In this document: one piece after another, positions 5,934 to 5,993 of the stretch
Layout of the letters: each line of letters opens with the position of its first letter
Numbering within the stretch: position 1 is the first letter of the stretch
Assembly: GCA_938023885.1 (NCBI GenBank)
Contig: CALJCU010000490.1
Location: forward strand, 1 to 5,993
Source of the DNA: an uncultured Prevotella sp.
Lineage (GTDB): Bacteria > Bacteroidota > Bacteroidia > Bacteroidales > Bacteroidaceae
Direction of reading: 5' to 3'
Length of the DNA: 5,993 bases
Translations under genes and position numbers: made by a program
Notes under the pieces: model-generated
The model's input: only the letters and a program-made list of their open reading frames with translations
The model's database searches: none
What the model was told of the DNA's origin: nothing

Positions 5934-5993
5934 TTAATCAAGTCCCCAGTCGCTGAGCATCTCGACTTTTGTTGCCGACTCTACTTTGTTCTC
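5934..5993 (-). CDS. C-terminal end of an unrecognised protein (5' part outside the window)
   Basis: The minus strand is open from the window edge for 19 codons to a TAA at 5934-5936, giving ENKVESATKVEMLSDWGLD as the C-terminus. The tail is hydrophilic and acidic, with no motif I recognise. That this is a gene end rather than a chance open frame is inferred from three points: the following hairpin and promoter look like a gene boundary, the orientation matches all the other genes, and there is otherwise no gene here. No function is proposed. Confidence 0.5.
   Translation of the reverse strand, partial: ENKVESATKVEMLSDWGLD

Noticed and set aside
1..5993. tRNA or rRNA genes, CRISPR arrays, insertion sequences, attachment sites
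   Set aside because: None was seen on either strand. The repeats present are short and local, and nearly all of the window is occupied by ordinary genes.

Overview
The window is most consistent with a chromosome fragment from a member of the Bacteroidota, probably Prevotella or a close relative. The main evidence is a textbook Bacteroidota promoter upstream of the operon (TTTG, 20 bases, TAACTTTG on the minus strand). Supporting signs are the lack of clear Shine-Dalgarno sequences before the genes, AT-rich intergenic gaps between fairly GC-rich genes, and protein sequences that look Prevotella-like. The genus is an inference from sequence style; no search was run.

Every gene I can support lies on the minus strand, so transcription runs from high to low coordinates. 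In that order the window holds: the last 19 codons of an unrecognised gene (5934-5993); a 123-base gap with a weak hairpin, a strong promoter and an inverted repeat overlapping that promoter; an EamA/DMT-family membrane transporter (4878-5810); nadB, L-aspartate oxidase (3286-4872, 5 bases after the transporter); an 85-base gap holding a perfect 23-bp stem-loop; nadA, quinolinate synthase (2214-3200); nadC, nicotinate-nucleotide pyrophosphorylase (1298-2206, 7 bases after nadA); a 189-base gap with two GC-rich stem-loops and a 13-base direct repeat; and a 3'-truncated lipoprotein of the PBP4/DacB (peptidase S13) family (1-1108), cut by the window edge inside its KTG box.

NadB, NadA and NadC form the complete three-step de novo route from L-aspartate and dihydroxyacetone phosphate through iminoaspartate and quinolinate to nicotinate mononucleotide. 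The transporter is the promoter-proximal gene of the same probable transcription unit. This makes a role in NAD-precursor or metabolite traffic possible but not shown. The PBP4-like gene is a cell-envelope enzyme that probably only happens to lie downstream.

I do not see a clearly new biological system. The points most worth checking are the promoter-overlapping dyad, the 23-bp stem-loop that splits the nad genes, the transporter at the head of the operon, and the cysteine substitutions around the active-site motifs of the PBP4-like protein.
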